Assembly (NCBI GenBank): GCA_951828535.1
Contig: OX639990.1
Location: 1,165,300-1,229,299 of the forward strand
Origin: an uncultured Candidatus Entotheonella sp.
GTDB taxonomy: Bacteria > Tectomicrobia > Entotheonellia > Entotheonellales > Entotheonellaceae
Reading direction: 5' to 3'
Length of the DNA: 64,000 bases
The position numbers were made by a program, and so were the translations under genes. Under the pieces are notes generated by a model. It was given only the letters and a program-made list of their open reading frames with translations, searched no databases and was not told the origin of the DNA. Shown in pieces: positions 19,119 to 26,504 of the stretch; the first letter of the stretch is position 1, and every line of letters begins with the position of its first letter.

Positions 19119-20075
19119 TTATCCTTGTCGTCCCGAAGCGCCGTTCTTGGGGGCCGTCAGGGCCAGAAAAGTCTCTTCCAGGGTGCCGACCTGCGGCGCC
19201 AGAATTCCCACCTGCCAGCCCCTGGCGCGTACCAGCTCGCTCACCTGCTGCCACAACTGCACGCCGTGCGCCGCGTCCACCGTGAAGTGCTCGAAGCCAT
19301 CCGCCGCTTCGTCGTACCGCACCTGCCCGACATCCGGCAACTGGTTCAGCGCCGCCTCCACCTCCGCACGCGCGGCGCTCACCGACAGTTGCAGCCGCTG
19401 CCGCTGCTGCGCCCGCTGGTTCAACTCCTGAGGGGTGCCGTCACCCACGATAAGGCCGTTGTTAATGATGACAATGCGGTCCGCCACCGCCTCCACCTCT
19501 TGCAGAATATGGGTGGAGAGCAACACGGTCTTATCTCGCGCCAGACGGCGAATCAGGTAACGAATTTCAAGGATCTGGTGCGGGTCGAGACCGGACGTCG
19601 GCTCGTCGAGCATGATCACCTGCGGGTCGTGAATCAGCGCCTGCGCCAGCCCGACGCGCTGCCGGTAGCCCTTGGACAGTTCCCGGATCAGCTTGCGGTA
19701 CATAGGCGCCAGGCCGCAGCGCTGCACCACCCAGTCGGTGCGCTCGCGCAGCATCGCACCCTGCAGGCCGCGCGCCTTGCCCACGAATTGAAGGTAGGTA
19801 TGCACGTCGGCATTGGGGTAAAGCGGCAAGGTTTCGGGGAGGTAACCGATGAGTTGCCGGACTTCCAGGGGGGAGGTAAGCACGTCCTTGTCGCCCACCA
19901 CGGCGCTGCCCGACGTGGGATAGAGGTAGGTGGTAAGGATTTTCATGGTCGTCGATTTGCCGGCGCCGTTCGGCCCCAGCAGTCCGACGACCTCACCACG
20001 CTGCACGGCAAACGTCGCGTTACGCACCGCCACCACCGAACCGTAACGCATGGAAAGGTCCTTGACGGTAATCAC
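19119..20075 (-). CDS. ABC transporter ATP-binding protein, Gld type (copy 2)
   Basis: A 318-residue ABC ATPase with Walker A GPNGAGKST, signature LSKGYRQR, Walker B VIMLDEPTSGLDP and His switch STHILQE. Start is GTG with AAGGAG 6 nt upstream. It opens the three-gene minus-strand exporter operon. It is highly similar to the plus-strand copy at 10531, which indicates an inverted duplication of the transporter or two acquisitions from related sources. The C-terminal 90 residues, outside the ATPase core, are more divergent. Confidence 0.93.
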   Translation of the reverse strand: MITVKDLSMRYGSVVAVRNATFAVQRGEVVGLLGPNGAGKSTTMKILTTYLYPTSGSAVVGDKDVLTSPLEVRQLIGYLPETLPLYPNADVHTYLQFVGKARGLQGAMLRERTDWVVQRCGLAPMYRKLIRELSKGYRQRVGLAQALIHDPQVIMLDEPTSGLDPHQILEIRYLIRRLARDKTVLLSTHILQEVEAVADRIVIINNGLIVGDGTPQELNQRAQQRQRLQLSVSAARAEVEAALNQLPDVGQVRYDEAADGFEHFTVDAAHGVQLWQQVSELVRARGWQVGILAPQVGTLEETFLALTAPKNGASGRQG

Positions 20076-20285
20076 TCACCGCTCCTTATTCGGGCAAAAT
20101 TTCTGTTGAAATGGCACAACGATGTGATGTGGCAAAACGCCAAGTAATATAGCCGCCGTTCCGACTGTTGGCAACCCCGCCCGTTGCGCCCCGCAAGTCG
20201 CCTGCCGTAAACTTGCGCGTCGGGCCACCGACTACTCGTACGCGACCGCAGCCGTGTATCAACACACAATCAGGAGAACGAGTTC

Positions 20286-21122
20286 ATGAAATTTGGCGTT
20301 TATATGTTTCCCACCGATTACGCGATCGATCCGGTGTCCCTGGGGCGCGCGGCTGAAGGGCACGGCTTTGAGTCGTTGTTCGTTCCCGAGCACACCCACA
20401 TCCCGACCAGCCGCCGCAGCCCCTTCCCCGGCGGCGGCGAGCTTCCCAAGGAATACTCCCACACGCTCGACCCCTTCGTCGCCTTGGGCGCCGTCGCCGC
20501 CGCCACCGAGCGGCTTCTGCTCGGCACCGGCATTTGCCTGGTCATCGAGCGCGACCCCATCACCTTGGCCAAGGAAGTCGCCAGCCTCGACTTCATCTCC
20601 GGCGGCCGCGTCCTCTTCGGCATCGGCGGCGGCTGGAACCGCGAAGAAATGGAAAACCACGGCACCGATTCCACCCGCCGCTGGAAGGTGCTGCGCGAGC
20701 GTATCGAAGCCATGCAGCAAATCTGGACCGAGGACACCGCCGAATACCACGGCGAGTTTGTCGATTTCGACCCCATCTGGCAGTGGCCCAAGCCCATCCA
20801 GAAGCCCCATCCGCCCGTCATTATCGGCGGCGACGGCGCCAACACCCTGAAGCGCGTCGTGCGCTACGGCGACGGCTGGATGCCCATCGGCCGGCGCGCC
20901 GATTTCAAAAACCGCATCGACGAGCTCAACCGTATGACAGCCGAAGCCGGCCGCGCGGACATTCCCGTCACCATCTTTGGCGCCGCCCCCAAGCCCGAGG
21001 TAATCGACGCCTACGCCGAAGCCGGCGTGGAGCGCCTGCTGTTCCACCTGCCGCCGGCGCCGCGCGATGAGGTGCTGCCGCTGTTGGAGCAACGCGCCGA
21101 ACTGGTTCGGCAGCATGGATGA
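20286..21122 (+). CDS. LLM class flavin/F420-dependent oxidoreductase
   Basis: A 278-residue luciferase-like monooxygenase-family protein (TIM barrel). It opens KFGVYMFPTDY and contains FESLFVPEHTHIP and LFGIGGGWNREE, all typical of the F420-type LLM subfamily. Cofactor (FMN or F420) and substrate cannot be told apart by eye. AGGAGA precedes the ATG. Its stop overlaps an ATG (ATGA) that once opened the NUDIX gene: the first 56 bp of that gene follow at once, before a toxin-antitoxin insertion. The ancestral order was therefore LLM then NUDIX in one operon. Confidence 0.88.
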   Translation: MKFGVYMFPTDYAIDPVSLGRAAEGHGFESLFVPEHTHIPTSRRSPFPGGGELPKEYSHTLDPFVALGAVAAATERLLLGTGICLVIERDPITLAKEVASLDFISGGRVLFGIGGGWNREEMENHGTDSTRRWKVLRERIEAMQQIWTEDTAEYHGEFVDFDPIWQWPKPIQKPHPPVIIGGDGANTLKRVVRYGDGWMPIGRRADFKNRIDELNRMTAEAGRADIPVTIFGAAPKPEVIDAYAEAGVERLLFHLPPAPRDEVLPLLEQRAELVRQHG

Positions 21123-21141
21123 GACGCGGAGGGCGGCCCAT

Positions 21142-21198
21142 CATGAATCCGGCCGATGAAATCGTCGCCATCGTCGATGACCAGAACCGGGTTGTCGG
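21142..21198 (+). repeat. Direct repeat, left copy: truncated NUDIX 5' end
   Basis: A 57-bp segment identical except for one silent base to 21852-21908. It encodes the first 18 codons of the NUDIX protein (MNPADEIVAIVDDQNRVV) with its own GGAGGG 8 nt before the ATG, then diverges into unrelated sequence. Weaker similarity extends about 20 bp further upstream. Confidence 0.9.
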
Positions 21199-21285
21199 GG
21201 CCTCCAACCTGCTCGCGTTCCCCACTGGAGTATCCTGGGGCTGGCGGTCACCCCATCCACTTGGGACCTTCGTAAGAGAGCACGC

Positions 21286-21471
21286 ATGTCAACAGCCAAA
21301 GACGATTTAGGACAGATTATCGCGCAACAACCCGATGACATTTCGCATGAGGAACTCGTGCGGGAGCTTGCCTTCAGCGTTATGGTACGCCGTGGGCTCG
21401 AGGATTCAGACGCAGGGCGTACGATATCCAATGAGGATATGCGACACAGGATCCGCACTTGGCAAGATTAA
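21286..21471 (+). CDS. Antitoxin of a ParE/RelE-type module
   Basis: A 61-residue acidic protein. The C-terminal pattern RRGLEDSDAGRTISNEDMRHRI is that of antitoxins encoded before RelE/ParE toxins. The N-terminal half probably forms the dimer and DNA-binding part. It overlaps the toxin reading frame by 13 bp, the usual coupled arrangement, and such antitoxins normally repress their own promoter with the toxin. AAGAGAG precedes the ATG. The pair lies between two copies of a 57-bp direct repeat, so it looks inserted. Confidence 0.8.
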   Translation: MSTAKDDLGQIIAQQPDDISHEELVRELAFSVMVRRGLEDSDAGRTISNEDMRHRIRTWQD

Positions 21472-21755
21472 ACTGGACTCGGGAAGCCGAGACATGGCTT
21501 CGGGATATCTTCGAGTACATCGCACAAGACAATCCGGAAGCCGCTACACGGGTTGTGGAAGGCATCTTCGAGCGAGCGCAGGTACTCAGCGAGTTTCCCC
21601 AGATCGGCCATCGGTACGAAGGCATTGCCGACCCAGAAGTGCGCCTTCTACTTTACGGACATTATCGTATTGCCTACTTGATCAAGTCAGAAGAAGACAT
21701 TGATATTCTGGGTGTTTTTCATAACGCTCTCGATATTCGGCGTTATCTGCTATAA
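21459..21755 (+). CDS. RelE/ParE family toxin
   Basis: A 98-residue protein with the standard RelE/ParE fold pattern: helical start LNWTREAETWLRDIFEYIAQDNPEAA, FPQIGHRYEG in the middle, and LLYGHYRIAYLI followed by IDILGVFHNALDIRRYL at the end. Proteins of this type either cleave mRNA on the ribosome or poison gyrase. The TTG start overlaps the antitoxin gene. Both halves look intact, so unlike the HicA, Fic and DUF433-linked remnants in this window this module may be active. Confidence 0.88.
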   Translation: MARLNWTREAETWLRDIFEYIAQDNPEAATRVVEGIFERAQVLSEFPQIGHRYEGIADPEVRLLLYGHYRIAYLIKSEEDIDILGVFHNALDIRRYLL

Positions 21756-21760
21756 GGCTG

Positions 21761-21822
21761 TGTAGCCTGACCGAGGCATGCGCGCGCTCCATGCCAGCGA
21801 TGACGCCCAGCGTTAGGCTACA
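21761..21822. repeat. Nested inverted repeat at right end of the TA insertion (attC-like)
   Basis: Outer arms TGTAGCCTGAC (21761-21771) and GTTAGGCTACA (21812-21822) pair with one mismatch. Inside them GGCATG (21775-21780) pairs with CATGCC (21790-21795). The right end contains GTTAGGC, which fits the GTTRRRY integron core; the left GCCTGAC is one base from RYYYAAC. It could be an integron recombination site or only a terminator-like hairpin; there is no T-run. Confidence 0.5.
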
Positions 21823-21851
21823 GGAGGTGTGCTACGTGGGGGATGTCCAGC

Positions 21852-21908
21852 CATGAATCCCGCCGATGAAATCGTCGCCATCGTCGATGACCAGAACCGG
21901 GTTGTCGG
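21852..21908 (+). repeat. Direct repeat, right copy: start of intact NUDIX gene
   Basis: Right copy of the 57-bp direct repeat, exactly 710 bp from the left copy at 21142-21198. It is the working 5' end of the NUDIX gene. Confidence 0.9.
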
Positions 21909-22377
21909 ATCCGCGCCGCGCTGGGACATGCGGCGGAACCGCCTGCCGCACCGCAGCACCTACATTTTGGTCTTCAACTCCCGCGGCGACCTGTGCGTGC
22001 AGAAGCGCACCGTCACGAAGGACGTTTTCCCCGGCTACTACGATATTGCCGCCGGGGGCGTCGTGCTGGCCGGCGAGACCTACGAGGCAGGTGCCCGGCG
22101 CGAGCTCGCCGAGGAAGTCGGCATTCGCGACGTGCCCCTCGCCCACCAGTTCGTCTTCCACTACGCGGACGACTACACCCAGGTGTGGGGCAGCGTTTTC
22201 TCTTGCGTGTACGACGGGGAATTGGTCTTGCAGGAAGAGGAAGTGGAAAGCGCCGCCTTCATGCCGATGGGGGAGATCCTGTCGCACGCCGAGCACGCGC
22301 CCTACACGCCGGACGGCCTGTACGTGCTGCGGCGCTATCTGGGTTCGAACCCGACCGCCAAACGGCCAACCGCTTAA
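21853..22377 (+). CDS. NUDIX hydrolase
   Basis: A 174-residue NUDIX protein with an intact NUDIX box at residues 69-91 (G-x5-E-x7-REL-x-EE-x-GI), including the metal-binding Glu residues. The arrangement with an N-terminal DQNRVVG segment and HRSTYILVFN resembles the Idi-like/YfcD group. Likely Mg-dependent hydrolysis of a nucleoside or other pyrophosphate. An alternative GTG start at 21829 sits too close to AGGAGG; the ATG at 21853 keeps GGGGGA 8-9 nt upstream. It was separated from the LLM gene by the toxin-antitoxin cassette. Its end overlaps the convergent gene by 4 bp. Confidence 0.9.
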   Translation: MNPADEIVAIVDDQNRVVGSAPRWDMRRNRLPHRSTYILVFNSRGDLCVQKRTVTKDVFPGYYDIAAGGVVLAGETYEAGARRELAEEVGIRDVPLAHQFVFHYADDYTQVWGSVFSCVYDGELVLQEEEVESAAFMPMGEILSHAEHAPYTPDGLYVLRRYLGSNPTAKRPTA

Positions 22378-22772
22378 CCGCCGTCGGCCATGCGGCGGGC
22401 CTTCTCGAAGATCAGACACGAATGCGGGTACACCTTGCCCATCGCATCAATACTCTCGTAGACCTCCTCGGCTCGGCCATCGCCGTCCCAGTCGATCCAC
22501 AAGCGCGTCGTCTCGCGGCTGTTCGGCGGCGGGTACTCGGCAATCATCACGTCCTGCTGCCGCCAGCGCCAGGTGCTGATGGCGTACGCGGCCAACGGCT
22601 GTCCGTCGGGGCCGGCGGCGTGCCATGCCAGCCGTTCCACCTCCCCCGCCGGGCATGGGGCGCGCAGGAGCGTGCGCGGGGTCAGCTCCCGGTAGAGGGG
22701 AATTGGCACCGATTGCGCCATGGCGGTGGACAGCGTGAACAGGGCGGCGAGGCACGCCAGGATGGTGGTCAC
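22374..22772 (-). CDS. Small secreted protein, unknown function
   Basis: A 132-residue protein with a clear signal peptide (hydrophobic residues 4-14, cleavage likely after AMA), so exported to the periplasm. The mature part contains a short DWDGDGRAEEVYE segment resembling a single EF-hand or dockerin-type calcium loop, and two cysteines that could form a disulfide. No family recognised. The stop overlaps the convergent NUDIX gene by 4 bp. Confidence 0.6.
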   Translation of the reverse strand: MTTILACLAALFTLSTAMAQSVPIPLYRELTPRTLLRAPCPAGEVERLAWHAAGPDGQPLAAYAISTWRWRQQDVMIAEYPPPNSRETTRLWIDWDGDGRAEEVYESIDAMGKVYPHSCLIFEKARRMADGG

Positions 22773-22808
22773 GAACGGCTCCCTTCTTGCCGCGACGCGG
22801 CCCTTTCG

Positions 22809-23576
22809 CTACGTGGCCGTGCGGCCGCCGTCGACGGTGAACACGCCGCCGGTCACCCATGCCGATTCGTCGGCAGCCAGGTAGACGGCCAAATGCACGA
22901 TGTCCGACGCCACCCCCAGCCGCCCCAAGGGGTGCTGGGCGACAACCTCACGGTGCCGGTCGCTCTGCTGCAGCAGGTTGGCGGTCATCGGCGTTTCCAG
23001 GGTACCGGGGCAGATCGCGTTCACCCGCACCTGATACTTCGCGTACGAGGCCGCCATGGCGCGCGTCAGGGCAATCGCCCCGCCCTTGCTGGCGGCGTAG
23101 GCGTGGCCGGAATTCGGGCTACCGATCAGGCCCGCCACCGAGGCGGTGTTGATCACCGAGCCGCCGCCGGCGTCGATCAGGGCCGGCACCCCGTACTTGG
23201 CGCACAGAAAGATGCCCCGCAGATTGACGCTCAGGATGAACTCCCAGGCGTCGACGTCCACGTCGGTTACCAAGCCGTCACGACCCTCGCCGATTACCCC
23301 GGCGTTGTTGTACAGCACGTGCAAGGCTCCGTACTGCCGCAACGCCGCCTCCACCATGTCGCGGGCGCTGCTCTCCACCGATATGTCGGCGGGCACAAAG
23401 AAGGCGTCGCCGCCGTTCTCCTGAACCATGTGCATGGTGCGCACGCCGCCTTCCTCCTGCACGTCGCTCAGCACCACCTTCGCCCCTTCGGCGGCAAAGC
23501 GCACCGCCGCCTCCCTTCCCTGCCCGCTCGCACCACCGGTGATCAGGGCCACCTTGCCCGCCAGTCTGTCCGCCAT
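22809..23576 (-). CDS. Short-chain dehydrogenase/reductase (SDR)
   Basis: A 255-residue classical SDR. TGGASGQG near residue 12 is the NAD(P) glycine motif; NNAG (residues about 90-93) and the catalytic YAASKGG (Tyr and Lys) follow, with the upstream Ser in INTASVAG. The Asp after strand 2 (LSDVQ) suggests NAD(H). The ATG at 23576 has GAGGAT just upstream; a longer frame has no ribosome-binding site. The substrate is not identifiable; relatives act on cyclic alcohols, sugars and steroids. Confidence 0.92.
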   Translation of the reverse strand: MADRLAGKVALITGGASGQGREAAVRFAAEGAKVVLSDVQEEGGVRTMHMVQENGGDAFFVPADISVESSARDMVEAALRQYGALHVLYNNAGVIGEGRDGLVTDVDVDAWEFILSVNLRGIFLCAKYGVPALIDAGGGSVINTASVAGLIGSPNSGHAYAASKGGAIALTRAMAASYAKYQVRVNAICPGTLETPMTANLLQQSDRHREVVAQHPLGRLGVASDIVHLAVYLAADESAWVTGGVFTVDGGRTAT

Positions 23577-23624
23577 AGCATCCTCATCGCGTGAAATCGT
23601 TGTCGTGCTTGTCGCCCGGCGCAC

Positions 23625-24680
23625 CTAAGCGCAGGCCACCGTGTACACGTCCTCCAGGCCCTCCGGCAGCGGAAACTCGTCCCACGTCTCGCCGCCGTCC
23701 AGGGTGCCGAAAACCTGCCCGCCGCGCGTGGCGCAGTACACCCGATTGGCGTCCTGTCCACTCAGGCCGATGCTCATCATGGTGCTCCTCGCCGTCACGC
23801 CGCGGTCGAAGCGTTGCCACGTCTGCCCCAGGTCCTCACTGCGGTACAGCGAGCCGTCCTCGCTGCGCGCCGCCGGGCTGAGGGCGGCGTACATGACGTT
23901 GGCGTCGTGCGGCGCCACTCGTACGTCGCGCGCGTAGGTCAGCGGCGAAAAGCGCCCGACTTCCATGTCCGTCCAACTGCCGCCGCGGTCGGTGCTGCGG
24001 AACAAGCCCATGCGCGTAGCCAGGAACACCGTGCCCGGTTGTGCCGGGCTGATGCTCAGGGCATGGGAATCCATCATCCCCTCGGTGTCCGTATCGCTGC
24101 CGATGCGGCTCTTCAGGTGCTCCATCCCGGCCAGCCGCAGCAGGTCCTCGCTACAGTCCTCCCACGTGTTGCCGCCGTCGAGGCTGCGAATCACCCCGCC
24201 GACCTCCAGGCCGGCGTAGATTTCCTGTGGATTGGTGGGATCCACCGCCAGCCGGATCACCCGCATGTCGAACCCCATGTGCACCGCCCCGGTGGTCTCC
24301 ACAAGGGTCAGCCGCCGCCAGCTATCGCCGGCATCATCGCTGCGGTACACCGCTGCCGGGCTGGCGCCCAGAAACAGCGTGTGCGGATCCTTGGGATGAA
24401 AAATAATCGTCCACACCACCATCGCCGGATCGGGAAACGGCAGCTTTTGCCAATGGTCGCCGCCGTCCGTGCTGCGATACGGGCCGTCCTGCGTGCCGAC
24501 GAATACGACCGCCGGGTTGTCCGGGTGAATGGCAATCGTCCGCACCTCCGCCTGCGCCGGCAACCCGTTGCTCAACGGCTCCCAGGTGCGCCCGTCGATC
24601 TCTTTGCGCAACAGCCCGCCCGACGTCGCCTCACCGCCGGACAGCCAATGCCCTGCTCCCGCGTATACGTATTGCGTCAT
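23625..24680 (-). CDS. BNR/sialidase-like repeat beta-propeller protein
   Basis: A 351-residue protein without signal peptide, made of repeated Asp-box (BNR) units such as RSTDGGDHW, RSDDAGDSW, RSLDGGNTW, RSTDRGGSW and GTLDGGETW. These mark a beta-propeller related to sialidase-like and photosynthesis-stability (YCF48-like) proteins. No sialidase active-site Arg triad is evident, so an enzymatic role is doubtful. It follows a terminator and precedes the SDR gene by 48 bp, so these two may be co-transcribed. Confidence 0.8.
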   Translation of the reverse strand: MTQYVYAGAGHWLSGGEATSGGLLRKEIDGRTWEPLSNGLPAQAEVRTIAIHPDNPAVVFVGTQDGPYRSTDGGDHWQKLPFPDPAMVVWTIIFHPKDPHTLFLGASPAAVYRSDDAGDSWRRLTLVETTGAVHMGFDMRVIRLAVDPTNPQEIYAGLEVGGVIRSLDGGNTWEDCSEDLLRLAGMEHLKSRIGSDTDTEGMMDSHALSISPAQPGTVFLATRMGLFRSTDRGGSWTDMEVGRFSPLTYARDVRVAPHDANVMYAALSPAARSEDGSLYRSEDLGQTWQRFDRGVTARSTMMSIGLSGQDANRVYCATRGGQVFGTLDGGETWDEFPLPEGLEDVYTVACA

Positions 24681-24716
24681 AGCCGTGTCCTCCGTGTCGT
24701 CGTGGTTCTCAATTCC

Positions 24717-24745
24717 AAAAAAGTGCCGGCAATCAGCCCCGGCAC
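24717..24745 (-). terminator. Rho-independent terminator
   Basis: On the minus strand GTGCCGG and CCGGCAC (arms 24739-24745 and 24723-24729) pair perfectly around a 9-nt loop and are followed by six T (24722-24717). It ends the operon of the redoxin and 3D-domain lipoprotein. Confidence 0.85.
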
Positions 24746-24758
24746 AGGTGTGTCGGAA

Positions 24759-24786
24759 AGGTCGGATTACTGCGCTAATCCGACCT
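24759..24786. repeat. Palindromic repeat
   Basis: Perfect 11-bp inverted repeat AGGTCGGATTA (24759-24769) and TAATCCGACCT (24776-24786) with a 6-nt loop. Similar TAATCCGAC palindromes are widespread extragenic repeats in proteobacteria (from memory). It lies between the redoxin gene and its terminator. Confidence 0.6.
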
Positions 24787-24860
24787 GCAACAACTGCGCC
24801 GGCGCGCGGCGCATCGTATCACGCCCATATCCAGTGTGCCACGCGGGGCGGCGCCTTGCT

Positions 24861-25424
24861 TCACGACCGCACGGGGCGCAACAGAGCAGCCAGATCTTCG
24901 GCCAACGACGGGGCGGAGATGCGAAACGGGAACAACAGCCGCAAATGGCCGCGCTGGTCCAACACCATCACCGGTGCGGCATCGGGGTCGCCGGGTGTCA
25001 GACCGAACGCCGCCACGCGCCGGATGACCTCGGGTGATCCCACCACACTGACGAAACGGGGGCCGAACGCCATCACGTAGCCAGCCAACCAGCCGGGCTC
25101 GTCGCGCTGCGGATCCGTGCTGACCACCAACACCTGCACCTCATCTGTGCGACCATGCAGCCGCTGCAGGGCGTCGGCCAGCTCGTCCAGCACCGATCTG
25201 CCGGCCTCCCAGCAGGACACGCATCCGAACACCAGCACCAGCAACTTGCCGCGATAATCATCCACCCGAATGGTCTCGCCCGTGTGTGACATCAACGGCA
25301 CCCCCGCCAGCGGCCGCACCGCTTGCGGCGGCTCCGGCGTGCGTACGTACCCTGACACCAGCCACCCCAGCAGCGCTCCGACCAGCACAGCGCTGGCGGC
25401 AAACACCAATCCGCTTCTGCGCAT
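24861..25424 (-). CDS. Membrane-anchored SCO/TlpA-like thiol-disulfide protein
   Basis: A 187-residue thioredoxin-fold protein. An N-terminal helix (residues 5-25) anchors it, with the body in the periplasm. The active-site region reads VLVFGCVSCWEAG, a C-x-x-C pair, whereas copper-chaperone SCO proteins have C-x3-C, so a thiol-disulfide role is more likely than copper delivery. The later VLVVSTDPQRDEP and DQRGHLRLLFPF segments fit the SCO/AhpC-TSA superfamily. The ATG at 25424 follows the stop of the lipoprotein gene by 5 bp, so they form one operon ended by the terminator at 24717. Confidence 0.75.
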   Translation of the reverse strand: MRRSGLVFAASAVLVGALLGWLVSGYVRTPEPPQAVRPLAGVPLMSHTGETIRVDDYRGKLLVLVFGCVSCWEAGRSVLDELADALQRLHGRTDEVQVLVVSTDPQRDEPGWLAGYVMAFGPRFVSVVGSPEVIRRVAAFGLTPGDPDAAPVMVLDQRGHLRLLFPFRISAPSLAEDLAALLRPVRS

Positions 25425-25429
25425 CGCCC

Positions 25430-25918
25430 TTATCGCCTCACCCGCACCTGCAGCGTCTGACGCCCCCACTTGAGCGCCCGCCGCCGCGTCTTGAAATACA
25501 CGTCGAGCCGTCGCGGACCCTTGATCGCCCCGCCAATGTCCTCCACCACCCCCTTGCCGTAGCCCGGGATGAACATCACCGTGCCGTACGGATAGTGCCG
25601 GGTGTCGGCGGCGATGGTGCCGTAACGTGCCCACTTGCCGCTCGAAGTCAGCCCGACGATCTTGCGCTTACCTTTGTTCGGCCCGCTGGCCACGTAAGCA
25701 CGCCAGAAAAAAATCCGCCCCCGCCGCCAATTGGTGCTCTCCTGGTCCGACGAATACGCGGTCACCTCCATCGTAATCGTCTCGTACTTCCCCTTACGCG
25801 GCTGATCATTCGTCGCGCGCTGCTTACGCCCGCCGCAACCCGACAGAACGGCCAACGCCAGCAGACTCACCAGAACGATGACCTGCAACCGTAGAATCGA
25901 GGGATATGTTTGCGTCAT
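25430..25918 (-). CDS. 3D-domain lipoprotein (MltA/YabB-type)
   Basis: A 162-residue lipoprotein: hydrophobic leader then lipobox LSGCGG. The C-terminal half holds the 3D domain, named for three conserved Asp: AADTRHYPYGT, VVEDIGG and RRLDVYF. The same domain occurs in lytic transglycosylase MltA and Sps/YabB-type proteins, so a role in cell-wall remodelling is likely. ATG 25918 has GGAGG 7 nt upstream; an earlier in-frame ATG lacks it. First gene of the operon with the redoxin. Confidence 0.82.
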   Translation of the reverse strand: MTQTYPSILRLQVIVLVSLLALAVLSGCGGRKQRATNDQPRKGKYETITMEVTAYSSDQESTNWRRGRIFFWRAYVASGPNKGKRKIVGLTSSGKWARYGTIAADTRHYPYGTVMFIPGYGKGVVEDIGGAIKGPRRLDVYFKTRRRALKWGRQTLQVRVRR

Positions 25919-25973
25919 CCCACACCTCCATGCGACATTCACCTCACGCAACCCCTAGCCGTGGAGCCAACTC

Positions 25974-26504
25974 ATGCGCAACGCCGTCTTTACCCTAACC
26001 CCCTTTCACTGGCCGGAGAAGCCACCCCCCACGCTCACCGGCCGCCTCGCCGTCGCCAACGATACCCTGCGGATCGAGTACGACCTCAGCGGCCTCAACC
26101 ACCCGGCCGACCTTCCCGCCCCCTCGCCAAACCCGGCGCGGCGTCTGCAACTCTGGCGGCACACCTGCTTCGAGCTCCTCTGGGGACCGGTCCATCACCC
26201 CAATTACTGGGAACTCAATGCCTCTCCCGCCGGGCACTGGAACATTCTCGCCCTCGCCGATTACCGCCGCGGCATGACCGAAGAACCGCGCATTGCCGCC
26301 CGGATCAGAACCCAACGCCGCCCGGACGGTCTCAGCCTTTCCTGCACGCTCCCTATCGCAGCACTGGAGCACCTCGGCCCCTACCGCCTCGCGCCTGCCG
26401 CGATCCTCCGCCTGGCTGACGGACAACGCACCTTCTGGGCCATGCACCACCCTGGCGATGCCCCCGACTTCCACCACCCGTCATCCTTCACCCTCACTGC
26501 CTGA
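25974..26504 (+). CDS. DOMON-like domain protein
   Basis: A 176-residue beta-rich protein resembling bacterial DOMON-like type 9 domains, with RRLQLWRHTCFELLWGP and NYWELNASPAGHWN. DOMON folds bind haem or sugars; this class has no known reaction. No signal peptide is evident, so it may stay in the cytoplasm. It ends 24 bp inside the 3' end of the convergent NamZ-like gene. Confidence 0.75.
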   Translation: MRNAVFTLTPFHWPEKPPPTLTGRLAVANDTLRIEYDLSGLNHPADLPAPSPNPARRLQLWRHTCFELLWGPVHHPNYWELNASPAGHWNILALADYRRGMTEEPRIAARIRTQRRPDGLSLSCTLPIAALEHLGPYRLAPAAILRLADGQRTFWAMHHPGDAPDFHHPSSFTLTA

